From: an uncultured Burkholderiales bacterium | GTDB taxonomy: Bacteria; Pseudomonadota; Gammaproteobacteria; Burkholderiales; Thiobacillaceae | Direction: 5' to 3' | Length of the DNA stretch: 24,879 nt | Assembly (NCBI GenBank): GCA_937925755.1 | Contig: CALAMX010000005.1 | Span: 1-24,879 of the forward strand | Shown here: positions 1-6,508 of the stretch, piece after piece | How positions within the stretch are numbered: position 1 is the stretch's first letter | Layout of the letters: every line of letters starts with the position of its first letter | The notes under the pieces: model-generated | What the model was told of the DNA's origin: nothing | Database searches by the model: none | The model's input: the letters and a program-made list of their open reading frames with translations, nothing else | Made by a program: the position numbers and the translations under genes

Positions 1-2251
1 CTGGCAATGCCTGTGTGACGGCGACCTCCTGGACAGGCGTGGCCAACTCGGCCGCGATAGCGCTCTTGCTGACCTCCGCCGACGTCGCTTCAGTGGGACG
101 TTCGCTCGCTACAGGCTCCCGTGGTGTCTCCCCGCTGGTGGCCCCGATCGCTGTGGCCTCCGCCGCCATTTCTGGCCGAGCCTCGCGGCGGCCACGTCGA
201 CGACGGCGCGCACGTCCTTCTCGCGCCTCGGCGACAGTTGGGGCAGTCGCCTCACCTGCCTCCAGGGCTGGAACGCTCTCTTGCGTCTCGCTCGCGACAA
301 GTGGCGCCGGCGGGCGCTCACGCCGCCTTTCCTGGTGTTCCGTGCGCTCCGGACGCGCCGCACGGGGCTCGGTGACGCGGGCCTCCGTCCGTTCGGCGCG
401 AGCTGCGCGGGGCTCGAGCAGCTCGGAACGAACAGGGCGCTCGCCTCGAGCCCGCCGACCCTCTCGCTCCTCCCGTCCGCGTCGGGTCTCGCGCGTCTCG
501 CGGTGTGCCAGTTTGGCGGTCTCGGTGGCCGGTACCGCGGTGGCATTTAGACCACGCAACCAGTTGAGGAGACGTCCGAACAAACCACCCTTTTGAGCGA
601 TGGGGGAAACTTCGGGTTTTGGCGATGGAGTGGGGGCTGGTTGAGCAGGGGCGATACCCTGCACCATTGGCTGTGCCCGCTCTGGCTTGCTCGTCCCGCC
701 AGCCTTCGGCTCGATCTCCACCTCTGCCGGCTTCTCTACCATTTGATAACTCGGTAGTAATGTGCCGACTTGGTTGAGTTGGTCGTGGCGCAGCCGAACC
801 AGGCTATAACGCGGCGTCTCGAAGTGGACGTTGGGGATGATCGTGATCTCTACCTTGTGCTGTGTCTCGATACGAAGGATGTCAGTGCGCTTCTCGTTGA
901 GCAGATAGGTACAGACATCTACAGGGGCCTGAACGTGCACGGCAGCAGTGTTTTCTTTGATCGCCTCCTCCTGCAGCATGCGCAGCAGGTGTAGAGCGAA
1001 GGACTCGGTGCTACGAATGTGGCCCGTACCATCGCAGCGCGGGCAGGTCATGTAGCTGGTTTCGCCCAGGCTGGGCTGTAACCGCTGGCGTGATAGTTCC
1101 AGCAGACCAAATCTGGAGATCTTGCCGATCTGCACGCGTGCCCTGTCGTGGCGCAAGGCTTCGCGCAGACGTTCTTCGACCTCGCGTTGGTTTTTTTGGC
1201 TCTCCATGTCGATGAAGTCGATGACGATGAGCCCGCCCAAGTCACGTAAGCGTAATTGGCGCGCGATCTCGTCGGCTGCCTCCAAATTAGTGTTGAAGGC
1301 GGTCTGCTCGATGTCGGCGCCCTTGGTCGCCTGGGCCGAGTTTACGTCGATGGCGACCAGGGCCTCGGCGTGATCGATGACGATAGAGCCGCCGGAGGGT
1401 AACGAAACCACGCGCGAGTAGGCTGTCTCGATCTGGTGCTCGATCTGGAAGCGTGAAAACAGGGGGACGCTGTCCGTGTAGAGCTTGACTTTGTTGACGT
1501 TGTTGGGCATCACGTGCGCCATGAACTGGCGCGCCTGCTCGTGTATCTCCGGATTGTCGATCAAGATCTCTCCGATATCCGGTGTGAAGTAGTCACGAAT
1601 GGCACGGATGACCAGACTGGATTCCTGATAGATCAGGAAGGCACCGTTTTGTGCTTTCGCCGCGTTGTCAATGGCCTGCCAGAGTTGGAGCAGGTAATTC
1701 AGGTCCCACTGCAGTTCCTCCAGGCTCCGGCCAATACCCGCCGTCCGACCGATTAGACTCATCCCTGCTGGGACCTCGAGCTGGGCAAGCAGGTCTCGGA
1801 GCTCATTGCGTTCCTCCCCCTCGATGCGCCGTGATACGCCGCCCCCGCGCGGATTGTTTGGCATCAACACCAGGTAACGGCCGGCCAAGCTGATGTAATT
1901 GGTCAGCGCCGCCCCCTTGGTGCCGCGCTCGTCTTTCTCGACCTGTACGATCAGCTCTTGGCCTTCATGTAGCAGGTCCTGGATGCGGCTACGGCCCAAG
2001 TCACCCGACTCAGCCGGGAGGGAAGAACGCGCAATTTCTTTGAAGGGCAAAAAGCCATGTCGTTCGGTGCCGTAGTCGACGAAGCAGGCCTCGAGACTTG
2101 GCTCGACACGGGTAATAACGGCTTTGTAGATGTTGCCTTTGCGTTGTTCTTTGCTGGCGGATTCGATGTCTAGGTCAATGAGTTTTTGACCATCGACAAT
2201 GGCGACGCGGAGCTCCTCCGCCTGCGTCGCGTTAAAGAGCATTCGCTTCAT
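1..2251 (-). CDS. rne: Ribonuclease E, C-terminus cut by window edge
   Basis: Endoribonuclease that starts mRNA decay and processes rRNA and tRNA, and scaffolds the degradosome at the inner membrane. About 750 codons are readable. The start gives MKRMLFNATQAEELRVAIVDG, nearly the E. coli N-terminus, after a GGGGTGAAATC leader. An S1 domain follows at about residues 37-120. The DNase I-like catalytic part contains IDVNSA and IVIDFIDM with its metal-binding aspartates. The zinc-link CPRC is at C403/C406 (E. coli C404/C407). Residues 554-567 (GLFGRLLNWLRGL) look like the amphipathic membrane-targeting helix. Beyond that the sequence is a disordered Arg/Glu/Ala-rich tail, typical of RNase E and not of the shorter RNase G. 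The end of the tail, where partner-binding sites would lie, is outside the window. The divergent neighbour rluC matches the arrangement in many gammaproteobacteria. Confidence 0.97.
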   Translation of the reverse strand, partial: MKRMLFNATQAEELRVAIVDGQKLIDLDIESASKEQRKGNIYKAVITRVEPSLEACFVDYGTERHGFLPFKEIARSSLPAESGDLGRSRIQDLLHEGQELIVQVEKDERGTKGAALTNYISLAGRYLVLMPNNPRGGGVSRRIEGEERNELRDLLAQLEVPAGMSLIGRTAGIGRSLEELQWDLNYLLQLWQAIDNAAKAQNGAFLIYQESSLVIRAIRDYFTPDIGEILIDNPEIHEQARQFMAHVMPNNVNKVKLYTDSVPLFSRFQIEHQIETAYSRVVSLPSGGSIVIDHAEALVAIDVNSAQATKGADIEQTAFNTNLEAADEIARQLRLRDLGGLIVIDFIDMESQKNQREVEERLREALRHDRARVQIGKISRFGLLELSRQRLQPSLGETSYMTCPRCDGTGHIRSTESFALHLLRMLQEEAIKENTAAVHVQAPVDVCTYLLNEKRTDILRIETQHKVEITIIPNVHFETPRYSLVRLRHDQLNQVGTLLPSYQMVEKPAEVEIEPKAGGTSKPERAQPMVQGIAPAQPAPTPSPKPEVSPIAQKGGLFGRLLNWLRGLNATAVPATETAKLAHRETRETRRGREEREGRRARGERPVRSELLEPRAARAERTEARVTEPRAARPERTEHQERRRERPPAPLVASETQESVPALEAGEATAPTVAEAREGRARRRRRGRREARPEMAAEATAIGATSGETPREPVASERPTEATSAEVSKSAIAAELATPVQEVAVTQALP

Positions 2252-2406
2252 GATTTCACCCCTGCGCACCGACGCACCAGGGCGATAAACCCCGCCGCGT
2301 GATCGCTTGCGCGGCAGCCGAGCAAGGCAGGGATCAGACAGGTAACGTTTGCGTCATGTCTGCGAGTGGCTCGTCTGGGGGGAGTTTATCCTTAGGCCCA
2401 GCGGCT

Positions 2407-2556
2407 CAAGGGAAACACCGCTGCACTGGCTGCGCGAGCGCTCAACATCTCTGCGCGGTGCTCGGAGGCTCGCCGATCGATTCGAGAGGTCTCGCATCCT
2501 ATGCTCCAGGCGCGTTGCGCTTGTCCAGCTCGCCGGGTCATGCAGCGCTTCCCTGG
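2407..2556. mobile_element. Inverted-repeat (MITE-like) element, copy A
   Basis: A 150-bp non-coding element. Its left end (AAGGGAAACACCGCTGCA) and right end (TGCAGCGCTTCCCTGG) are degenerate inverted repeats. Along its whole length it aligns with the reverse complement of the copy at 4534-4684, for example TGCGCGGTGCTCGGA beside TGCACGGTGTTCGGA and a shared TCTCGCATCCT. It is the most diverged copy, which suggests an old insertion. It lies between rne and its candidate promoter, so it may be transcribed as part of the rne leader. It encodes no transposase. Confidence 0.65.
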
Positions 2557-2592
2557 CCGGCCGGGCGTTATCCGGGTGTGTTTGGTGCGGTT

Positions 2593-2598
2593 ATGTTA
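2593..2598 (-). promoter_or_regulatory. Candidate rne -10 box
   Basis: On the minus strand this reads TAACAT, a 4-of-6 match to TATAAT. No good -35 hexamer sits 16-18 bp upstream. A start about 7 bp downstream would give a leader of roughly 335 nt, close to the E. coli rne leader. That length agreement is the main support, so the call is tentative. Confidence 0.25.
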
Positions 2599-2789
2599 CG
2601 ATCGCTACTTTTCGCCGAGCGGCCGCATCGGAGCTCTCCATTGGTCTTGATGCACGGCATGCGCCAGCGTGGCGGAGAGTCGGCGACCACCGGGCTGGTC
2701 GGTGAGCTGACTTAACCGGTGACCAAGGACGGTACTCACGAGAGAATCGTTGCCGTACCGCCCATGTCTACGGACGAGAGTATAGAGGA

Positions 2790-3758
2790 ATGCAAGAAGC
2801 GCGCAAAGAAGCTGTCACAAAAGTCATCATCGGCGAGGAAGCGGCCGGGCAGCGTCTGGACAATTATCTTTTCAAGCATCTCAAGGGCGTGCCCAAAAGC
2901 CGCATCTACCGTATGCTGCGTAGTGGCGAGACGCGGGTGAATGGCCGTCGCGCCGCGCATGATCAGCGCCTTCAGGCCGGCGACGAAGTGCGTATCCCCC
3001 CCGTGCGCATCGCAGCAGCAACGGCGGCGCCTAGCCCCCGTATCGCGCACAGCTTGCTCGACCGCATCGTCTATCGGGACGAGTCCCTGTTGATCCTAGA
3101 CAAGCCTGCGGGCCAGGCAGTGCACGGTGGTAGTGGGGTGAGCTTGGGGCTTATCGAGCAACTCCGCCAGGAGCTGCCTGGTGAGCGTTTCATGGAGCTC
3201 GCCCACCGCCTGGACAAGGAGACTTCAGGCCTGCTGATGATCGCGCTCAAACGCCCCGCCTTGACGGCACTGCACCGCATGCTGCGAGAGGGTGAAGTAC
3301 GCAAGATCTATGTGGCCCTGGTGGCGGGCGACTGGGCCGGCGGCGCACGCCACGTGCGTCTACCGCTACAGAAGTATGTCACGCAGGAAGGCGAACGCCG
3401 TGTCTTCGTGCGAGAAGGGGGGCTGACGGCACACACGCTGTTCAAACCAATACGGCGCTTTGCAGGTTTCACCTTTGTGGAGGCGGAACTGTATACGGGA
3501 CGCACGCATCAGATCCGCGTGCATCTGGCGAGCCTCCAACACCCTATCGTCGGCGACGACAAATATGGCGATTTCGAATTGAACCGCTCCTTGAAGAAAT
3601 GGGGCTTGCGCCGCATGTTCCTTCATGCTGCTCGGCTTGCCTTTGAACACCCGTTGACCGGCCAGCCTTTGACCTTGGAAAGCCCGCTGCCGAAGGACCT
3701 AGTCCGTTTTCTCGAACAGTTGGAACAGCAGCCGTGCGCCAACGACGCTATGAATTGA
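2790..3758 (+). CDS. rluC: 23S rRNA pseudouridine synthase, RluC type
   Basis: Probably makes pseudouridines in 23S rRNA (955, 2504 and 2580 in E. coli RluC). The 322-aa protein has an N-terminal S4 RNA-binding domain (about residues 18-75, containing AGQRLDNYL, KGVPKSRIY and AGDEVRIPPVR). The RluA-family catalytic domain follows, with LILDKPAG, AVHGGSG and the signature HRLDKETSG; D142 is the expected catalytic aspartate. GRTHQIRVH and FLHAARLAFEHP are further family motifs. Length matches E. coli RluC (319 aa). KGVPKS and the position next to rne favour RluC over RluD. The ATG has AGAGG only one base upstream, an unusually tight ribosome-binding site, but no better in-frame start is visible. 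The 3' end overlaps the HAD gene by 25 bp. Confidence 0.93.
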   Translation: MQEARKEAVTKVIIGEEAAGQRLDNYLFKHLKGVPKSRIYRMLRSGETRVNGRRAAHDQRLQAGDEVRIPPVRIAAATAAPSPRIAHSLLDRIVYRDESLLILDKPAGQAVHGGSGVSLGLIEQLRQELPGERFMELAHRLDKETSGLLMIALKRPALTALHRMLREGEVRKIYVALVAGDWAGGARHVRLPLQKYVTQEGERRVFVREGGLTAHTLFKPIRRFAGFTFVEAELYTGRTHQIRVHLASLQHPIVGDDKYGDFELNRSLKKWGLRRMFLHAARLAFEHPLTGQPLTLESPLPKDLVRFLEQLEQQPCANDAMN

Positions 3759-4393
3759 TCATCTTCGACTGGGACGGCACCTTGGTGGACTCGACCGGGA
3801 CTATCGTCGCCTGTATCCAGGCCGCCTGCCACGATCTTGGACTGCCAGTGCCCAGCCGTGAAGCAGCCAGCCACATCATTGGCCTGGGACTGCAGGATGC
3901 CCTGAGCCATCTCCTACCTGACTTGCCAGCCGATGATTACCTACGACTCGTGCAGGCTTACCGCAATCACTATCTAGCCCGCGATGCGGAAATCCCGCTA
4001 TTCTCTGGCGCCAAGGAGCTGGTTGCCTGCTTGCATGCGCGCGGTCATCTACTCGCAGTGGCCACAGGCAAGGCGCGTCAAGGCCTCAAGCGCGCCTTCC
4101 AACACACCGGCCTAGGTACTTACTTTCACGCTTCGCGCACTGCAGACGAGTGCTTTTCTAAACCACATCCCGCCATGATTGAGGAATTGCTCGACGAGCT
4201 TGCCGTGCCGAGCGAACGCGTCCTGATGGTGGGGGACACTAGTCACGACCTGCTGATGGCTCGTAACGCTGGAGTGGATGCCCTGGCGGCAGGATATGGG
4301 GCCCATCCAGCCGAGAGCCTGGCACAATACGCTCCGTTGGCGGTTTGCGGCGATTTTCCGGAACTCATGCAGTGGCTGCTGGAAAACGCCTGA
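3734..4393 (+). CDS. HAD-superfamily phosphatase (Gph-like, subfamily IA)
   Basis: A 219-aa haloacid dehalogenase-type hydrolase that would remove phosphate from a small metabolite through an aspartyl-phosphate. Motif I is DWDGTLVDS with nucleophile D12 and acid/base D14. Motif II threonine is T111 (AVATGK), motif III lysine K143 (FSKPHP) and motif IV aspartates D168 and D172 (GDTSHD). Residues 16-85 form an alpha-helical cap typical of subfamily IA. The start is GTG at 3734 inside the end of rluC, a translational-coupling arrangement. A HAD phosphatase downstream of rluC is a recurring order in pseudomonads. The family includes phosphoglycolate and pyrophosphate phosphatases; the substrate cannot be read from sequence. 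Confidence 0.88.
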   Translation: MRQRRYELIIFDWDGTLVDSTGTIVACIQAACHDLGLPVPSREAASHIIGLGLQDALSHLLPDLPADDYLRLVQAYRNHYLARDAEIPLFSGAKELVACLHARGHLLAVATGKARQGLKRAFQHTGLGTYFHASRTADECFSKPHPAMIEELLDELAVPSERVLMVGDTSHDLLMARNAGVDALAAGYGAHPAESLAQYAPLAVCGDFPELMQWLLENA

Positions 4394-4533
4394 TCGGTGC
4401 GCGTGAGGAGATTGCATGGGCCGGCCGAGGCGCGTCTTGCGGTCTTCTCAGTGAATGAGTTTTTGCTGGTCGCCGTTATCCGCATCAGCAGCCAAGGACA
4501 TGCCGAACCCAACCTCTGTGCTCACATCTCGGT

Positions 4534-4684
4534 CTAGGGAAGTTCTGCATAACCCGACGAGCGGGATTGAGCGCCGCGCGCCCGGAGCGCAGGATGCGAG
4601 ATCTATCAAATAGATAGGCGCGCATCCGAACACCGTGCAGCGAAGTCGAGCGCCCGCGCAGTCAGTTATGCAGAGTTTCCTTAG
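4534..4684. mobile_element. Inverted-repeat (MITE-like) element, copy B
   Basis: A 151-bp element bounded by CTAGGGAAGTTCTGCATAAC and the inverted GTTATGCAGAGTTTCCTTAG, which agree at 17 of 20 positions. The inner part has a small hairpin at about 4602-4617 (ATCTAT-CAA-ATAGAT). No open frame encodes a transposase, so mobility would need an enzyme supplied elsewhere. The CTAG/TTAG edges fit a YTAR target duplication as used by IS5-subgroup transposases, or a TA duplication; the parent is unproven. Its right end overlaps the left end of copy C by about 5 bp. Confidence 0.75.
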
Positions 4685-4785
4685 GGACGCTCTGCATAAC
4701 CCAGCGACCGGGATTGAACGCCCGGAGCGCCAGATGCCAGACGCATCATCGTGATGCCACATCGCCCGCCGTGCTCGCGCCTCGG

Positions 4786-4808
4786 GTAGGAGCGGCGAAA
4801 GCCGCGAC
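4786..4808 (+). repeat. REP-type palindrome, forward
   Basis: A 23-bp unit with a GTAGGAGC head followed by a hairpin GCGGC-GAAA-GCCGC and terminal GAC. It has the same design as the REP elements of Pseudomonas and Xanthomonas-related bacteria, which share a conserved GTAGGAGC-like head and a variable imperfect stem. Such elements are usually mobilised by single-copy RAYT transposases; none is in this window. Confidence 0.75.
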
Positions 4809-4830
4809 ATTCGTTGTATGCATCCCGTCG

Positions 4831-4860
4831 GTCGTTGTTGGCCGTTGTTGGTCGTTGTTG
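4831..4860 (+). repeat. 10-bp tandem repeat, three units
   Basis: Three adjacent units GTCGTTGTTG, GCCGTTGTTG and GTCGTTGTTG, directly before the first inverse REP. It looks like local slippage within the REP cluster and has no evident coding or regulatory role. Confidence 0.7.
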
Positions 4861-4973
4861 GTCGCGACTCTCGTCGCTCCTACGTGCCGGACGCCCATCG
4901 TGTTGGTCGCGACTTTCGTCGCTCCTACGTGCCGGACGCCCACCGTGTTGGTCGCGACTTTCGTCGCTCCTAC
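4861..4973 (-). repeat. Three inverse REP palindromes on a 45-bp period
   Basis: Copies at 4861-4883, 4906-4928 and 4951-4973 read, on the minus strand, GTAGGAGCGACGAAAGTCGC followed by GAC, with one or two base differences. They are opposite in orientation to the REP at 4786. The 22-bp spacers after the first two copies are nearly identical, so the block is two full 45-bp direct repeats plus a partial third. Mixed orientations resemble the BIME mosaics known for REP sequences. It is not a CRISPR: the spacers are the same and each unit is itself a hairpin. Confidence 0.75.
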
Positions 4974-5106
4974 GCTGGTTAAGCGAGGCGAAGCCGAGCG
5001 GCCGGAGCCAAGACCGCGCAAGGCAGCGATGCGCCCGCGCAGCAGATTTATTCAGCGTTTCCCTAGGCGAGCTTGGGCAGATTCAATCAGACTCGAGGGT
5101 TTGCTA

Positions 5107-5129
5107 GCATGCATACGTGGGGCATGCAT
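5107..5129 (+). promoter_or_regulatory. Paired GCATGCAT boxes upstream of glgC
   Basis: Two identical 8-bp boxes GCATGCAT start 15 bp apart (5107-5114 and 5122-5129), ending about 30 bp before the glgC start. Each contains the self-complementary GCATGC, so the pair can also fold as a short hairpin. The spacing suits a regulator site, but I know no regulator with this site and see no clear sigma-70 hexamers here. Confidence 0.25.
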
Positions 5130-5158
5130 CGTCTATTCGGCTCTAAAAGGGGGGCATC

Positions 5159-6439
5159 GTGATCAAGGAGTATCCGCGTTTCGTCAGTCTGCTGACAAAG
5201 AACACCGTGGCGCTGATCCTGGCGGGTGGCCGTGGCAGCCGTCTGAAACAGCTCACCGACTGGCGCGCCAAACCGGCCGTGCCCTTCGGCGGCAAGTTCC
5301 GGATCATCGATTTCCCCCTGTCCAACTGCATCAACTCAGGCATCCGCCGCATCGGCGTCATCACCCAATACAAGGCGCACAGCCTGATCAAGCACATCCA
5401 GCGTGGCTGGGGCTTCCTGCGCGGCGAGTTCAACGAGTTCGTCGAGCTGCTGCCGGCGCAGCAACGGGTGGACGAGGTAAGCTGGTACAAGGGTACGGCC
5501 GATGCCGTCTACCAGAACCTGGACATCCTGCGTGTCTACAAGCCGGAATACGTGTTGATCCTGGCCGGCGACCACGTCTACAAGATGGATTATGGCGAGA
5601 TGCTGGCCTCGCACGTGCAGAACGAGGCGGACATGACCGTGGCCTGCATCGAGGTGGCGCGACAGGATGCCTCCGCCTTCGGCGTGATGCAAGTGGATGC
5701 CAACGACCGAGTGGTCGCCTTCATGGAAAAACCGGCCGATCCACCCTGCATCCCCGGCCGGCCCGACACCTCGCTCTGCTCCATGGGCATCTACGTCTTC
5801 AACGCCGCTTTCTTGTTCGAGCAGTTGGTGCGCGATGCCGACGAGCCGCGCTCCGAGCACGACTTCGGCAAGGATGTCATCCCGCACCTGATCCGCGCAG
5901 GTTACCGCGTCTATGCCCACCGCTTCACCGACAGTTGCGTGCACGGCGAGGGCGAGCCTGCCTATTGGCGTGACGTCGGTACGGTAGATGCCTATTGGGC
6001 TGCGAATTTGGACCTGGCCAGCGTCACCCCCGAGCTCAACCTCTACGACCCGAACTGGCCCATCTGGACCTATCAGGAACAGTTGCCGCCAGCCAAGTTC
6101 GTGTTCGACGAAGACGGCCGGCGCGGCATGGCCATCGATTCCATGGTCTCGGGCGGCTGCATCATCAGTGGGGCGACGGTGCGGCGCTCGGTGCTGTTCT
6201 CCAACGTCCGTGTGGCGGAGGGGGCCTATCTGGAGGAGGCCGTGGTCCTGCCCGATGTGCGCATCGGCCAAGGGGCGATCCTGAAGAGGGTGGTGGTCGA
6301 CCGTGGCTGCAAGATCCCCCCCGGCATGGCCATCGGCGTCAACCCCGCCGATGACGCGCGGCAGTTCCACGTCTCCGCCGGCGGCGTCACCCTGGTCACG
6401 CCAGAGATGCTGGGGCAGAACATCCACTTGTTCAGGTGA
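5159..6439 (+). CDS. glgC: Glucose-1-phosphate adenylyltransferase (ADP-glucose pyrophosphorylase)
   Basis: Makes ADP-glucose from glucose-1-phosphate and ATP, the committed step of bacterial glycogen synthesis, in the cytoplasm. The 426-aa protein matches E. coli GlgC (431 aa). The nucleotidyltransferase domain starts at LILAGGRGSRLKQLT (residues 19-33) and has KPAVPFGGKFRIIDFPLSNC. FMEKP places the glucose-1-phosphate-binding lysine at K191. HDFGKDVIPHL and YWRDVGTVDAYW are further GlgC signatures. The C-terminal left-handed beta-helix (about 325-400) ends with NIHLFR. The start is GTG at 5159, with AAGGGGGG six bases upstream. glgA and glgB are not in the window; the next gene is a GH57 enzyme, supporting a role in alpha-glucan metabolism. 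Confidence 0.96.
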   Translation: MIKEYPRFVSLLTKNTVALILAGGRGSRLKQLTDWRAKPAVPFGGKFRIIDFPLSNCINSGIRRIGVITQYKAHSLIKHIQRGWGFLRGEFNEFVELLPAQQRVDEVSWYKGTADAVYQNLDILRVYKPEYVLILAGDHVYKMDYGEMLASHVQNEADMTVACIEVARQDASAFGVMQVDANDRVVAFMEKPADPPCIPGRPDTSLCSMGIYVFNAAFLFEQLVRDADEPRSEHDFGKDVIPHLIRAGYRVYAHRFTDSCVHGEGEPAYWRDVGTVDAYWAANLDLASVTPELNLYDPNWPIWTYQEQLPPAKFVFDEDGRRGMAIDSMVSGGCIISGATVRRSVLFSNVRVAEGAYLEEAVVLPDVRIGQGAILKRVVVDRGCKIPPGMAIGVNPADDARQFHVSAGGVTLVTPEMLGQNIHLFR

Positions 6440-6508
6440 CAAAGCTCCCTACAGGTTGGGCGCGGTGCGGCCGCGCGCGGCAAGGGTTACAGAAACCGCG
6501 CCGAACTC

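Larger units (their letters stand above)
2252..2789. other. Divergent rne-rluC control region and rne leader
   Basis: This 538-bp region between the divergent starts of rne and rluC has no convincing gene; the plus-strand open frames in it match nothing I recognise. E. coli rne has a long autoregulatory 5' leader (about 360 nt), and the space here would allow a similar one. A degenerate copy of the window's inverted-repeat element fills 2407-2556. A candidate rne -10 box lies just beyond it at 2593-2598. I found no clear promoter for rluC. The leader function is inferred from position and the E. coli precedent only. Confidence 0.5.
4680..5066. mobile_element. Inverted-repeat element copy C, interrupted by REPs
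   Basis: The left part (4680 to about 4760) starts CTTAGGGACGCTCTGCATAA and continues CCAGCGACCGGGATTGAACG, parallel to copy B. The right part (about 5010-5066) carries GCGCCCGCGCAGCAGAT and ends AGCGTTTCCCTAG, parallel to the right end of copy B. Between them are roughly 250 bp of unrelated sequence with four REP palindromes and short tandem repeats. The simplest reading is a copy of the same element enlarged by insertion of a REP cluster. The exact insertion edges are uncertain. Confidence 0.6.
4394..5158. other. Repeat-filled intergenic region upstream of glgC
   Basis: A 765-bp region with no credible gene. From left to right it contains about 140 bp of unassigned sequence, an inverted-repeat element (4534-4684), a second element (4680-5066) interrupted by REP palindromes and short tandem repeats, and about 90 bp next to glgC. 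The open frames crossing it are read through repeats and have no family motifs. Gammaproteobacteria often carry sppA after the HAD gene, so a gene may have been lost here; this is speculation. Confidence 0.6.

Noticed and set aside
2299..2715. Possible small genes in the rne-rluC gap
   Set aside because: Frames cross the repeat copy, have no ribosome-binding sites or recognisable motifs, and overlap each other.
4416..4454. 12-codon open frame with a good GAGGAG site after the HAD gene
   Set aside because: The peptide (MGRPRRVLRSSQ) matches nothing known and could be chance or the start of a lost gene; not enough to call.
4861..4973. Possible CRISPR array (45-bp periodic repeats)
   Set aside because: Spacers are nearly identical, units are REP hairpins, only two and a half units, no cas genes.
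4714..5973. 419-codon plus-strand open frame running from the repeats into glgC
   Set aside because: Starts inside REP repeats and reads glgC in the wrong frame.
5336..6442. 368-codon open frame on the minus strand opposite glgC
   Set aside because: Low-complexity His/Asp/Val/Gly-rich translation typical of antisense frames; glgC is certain on the other strand.
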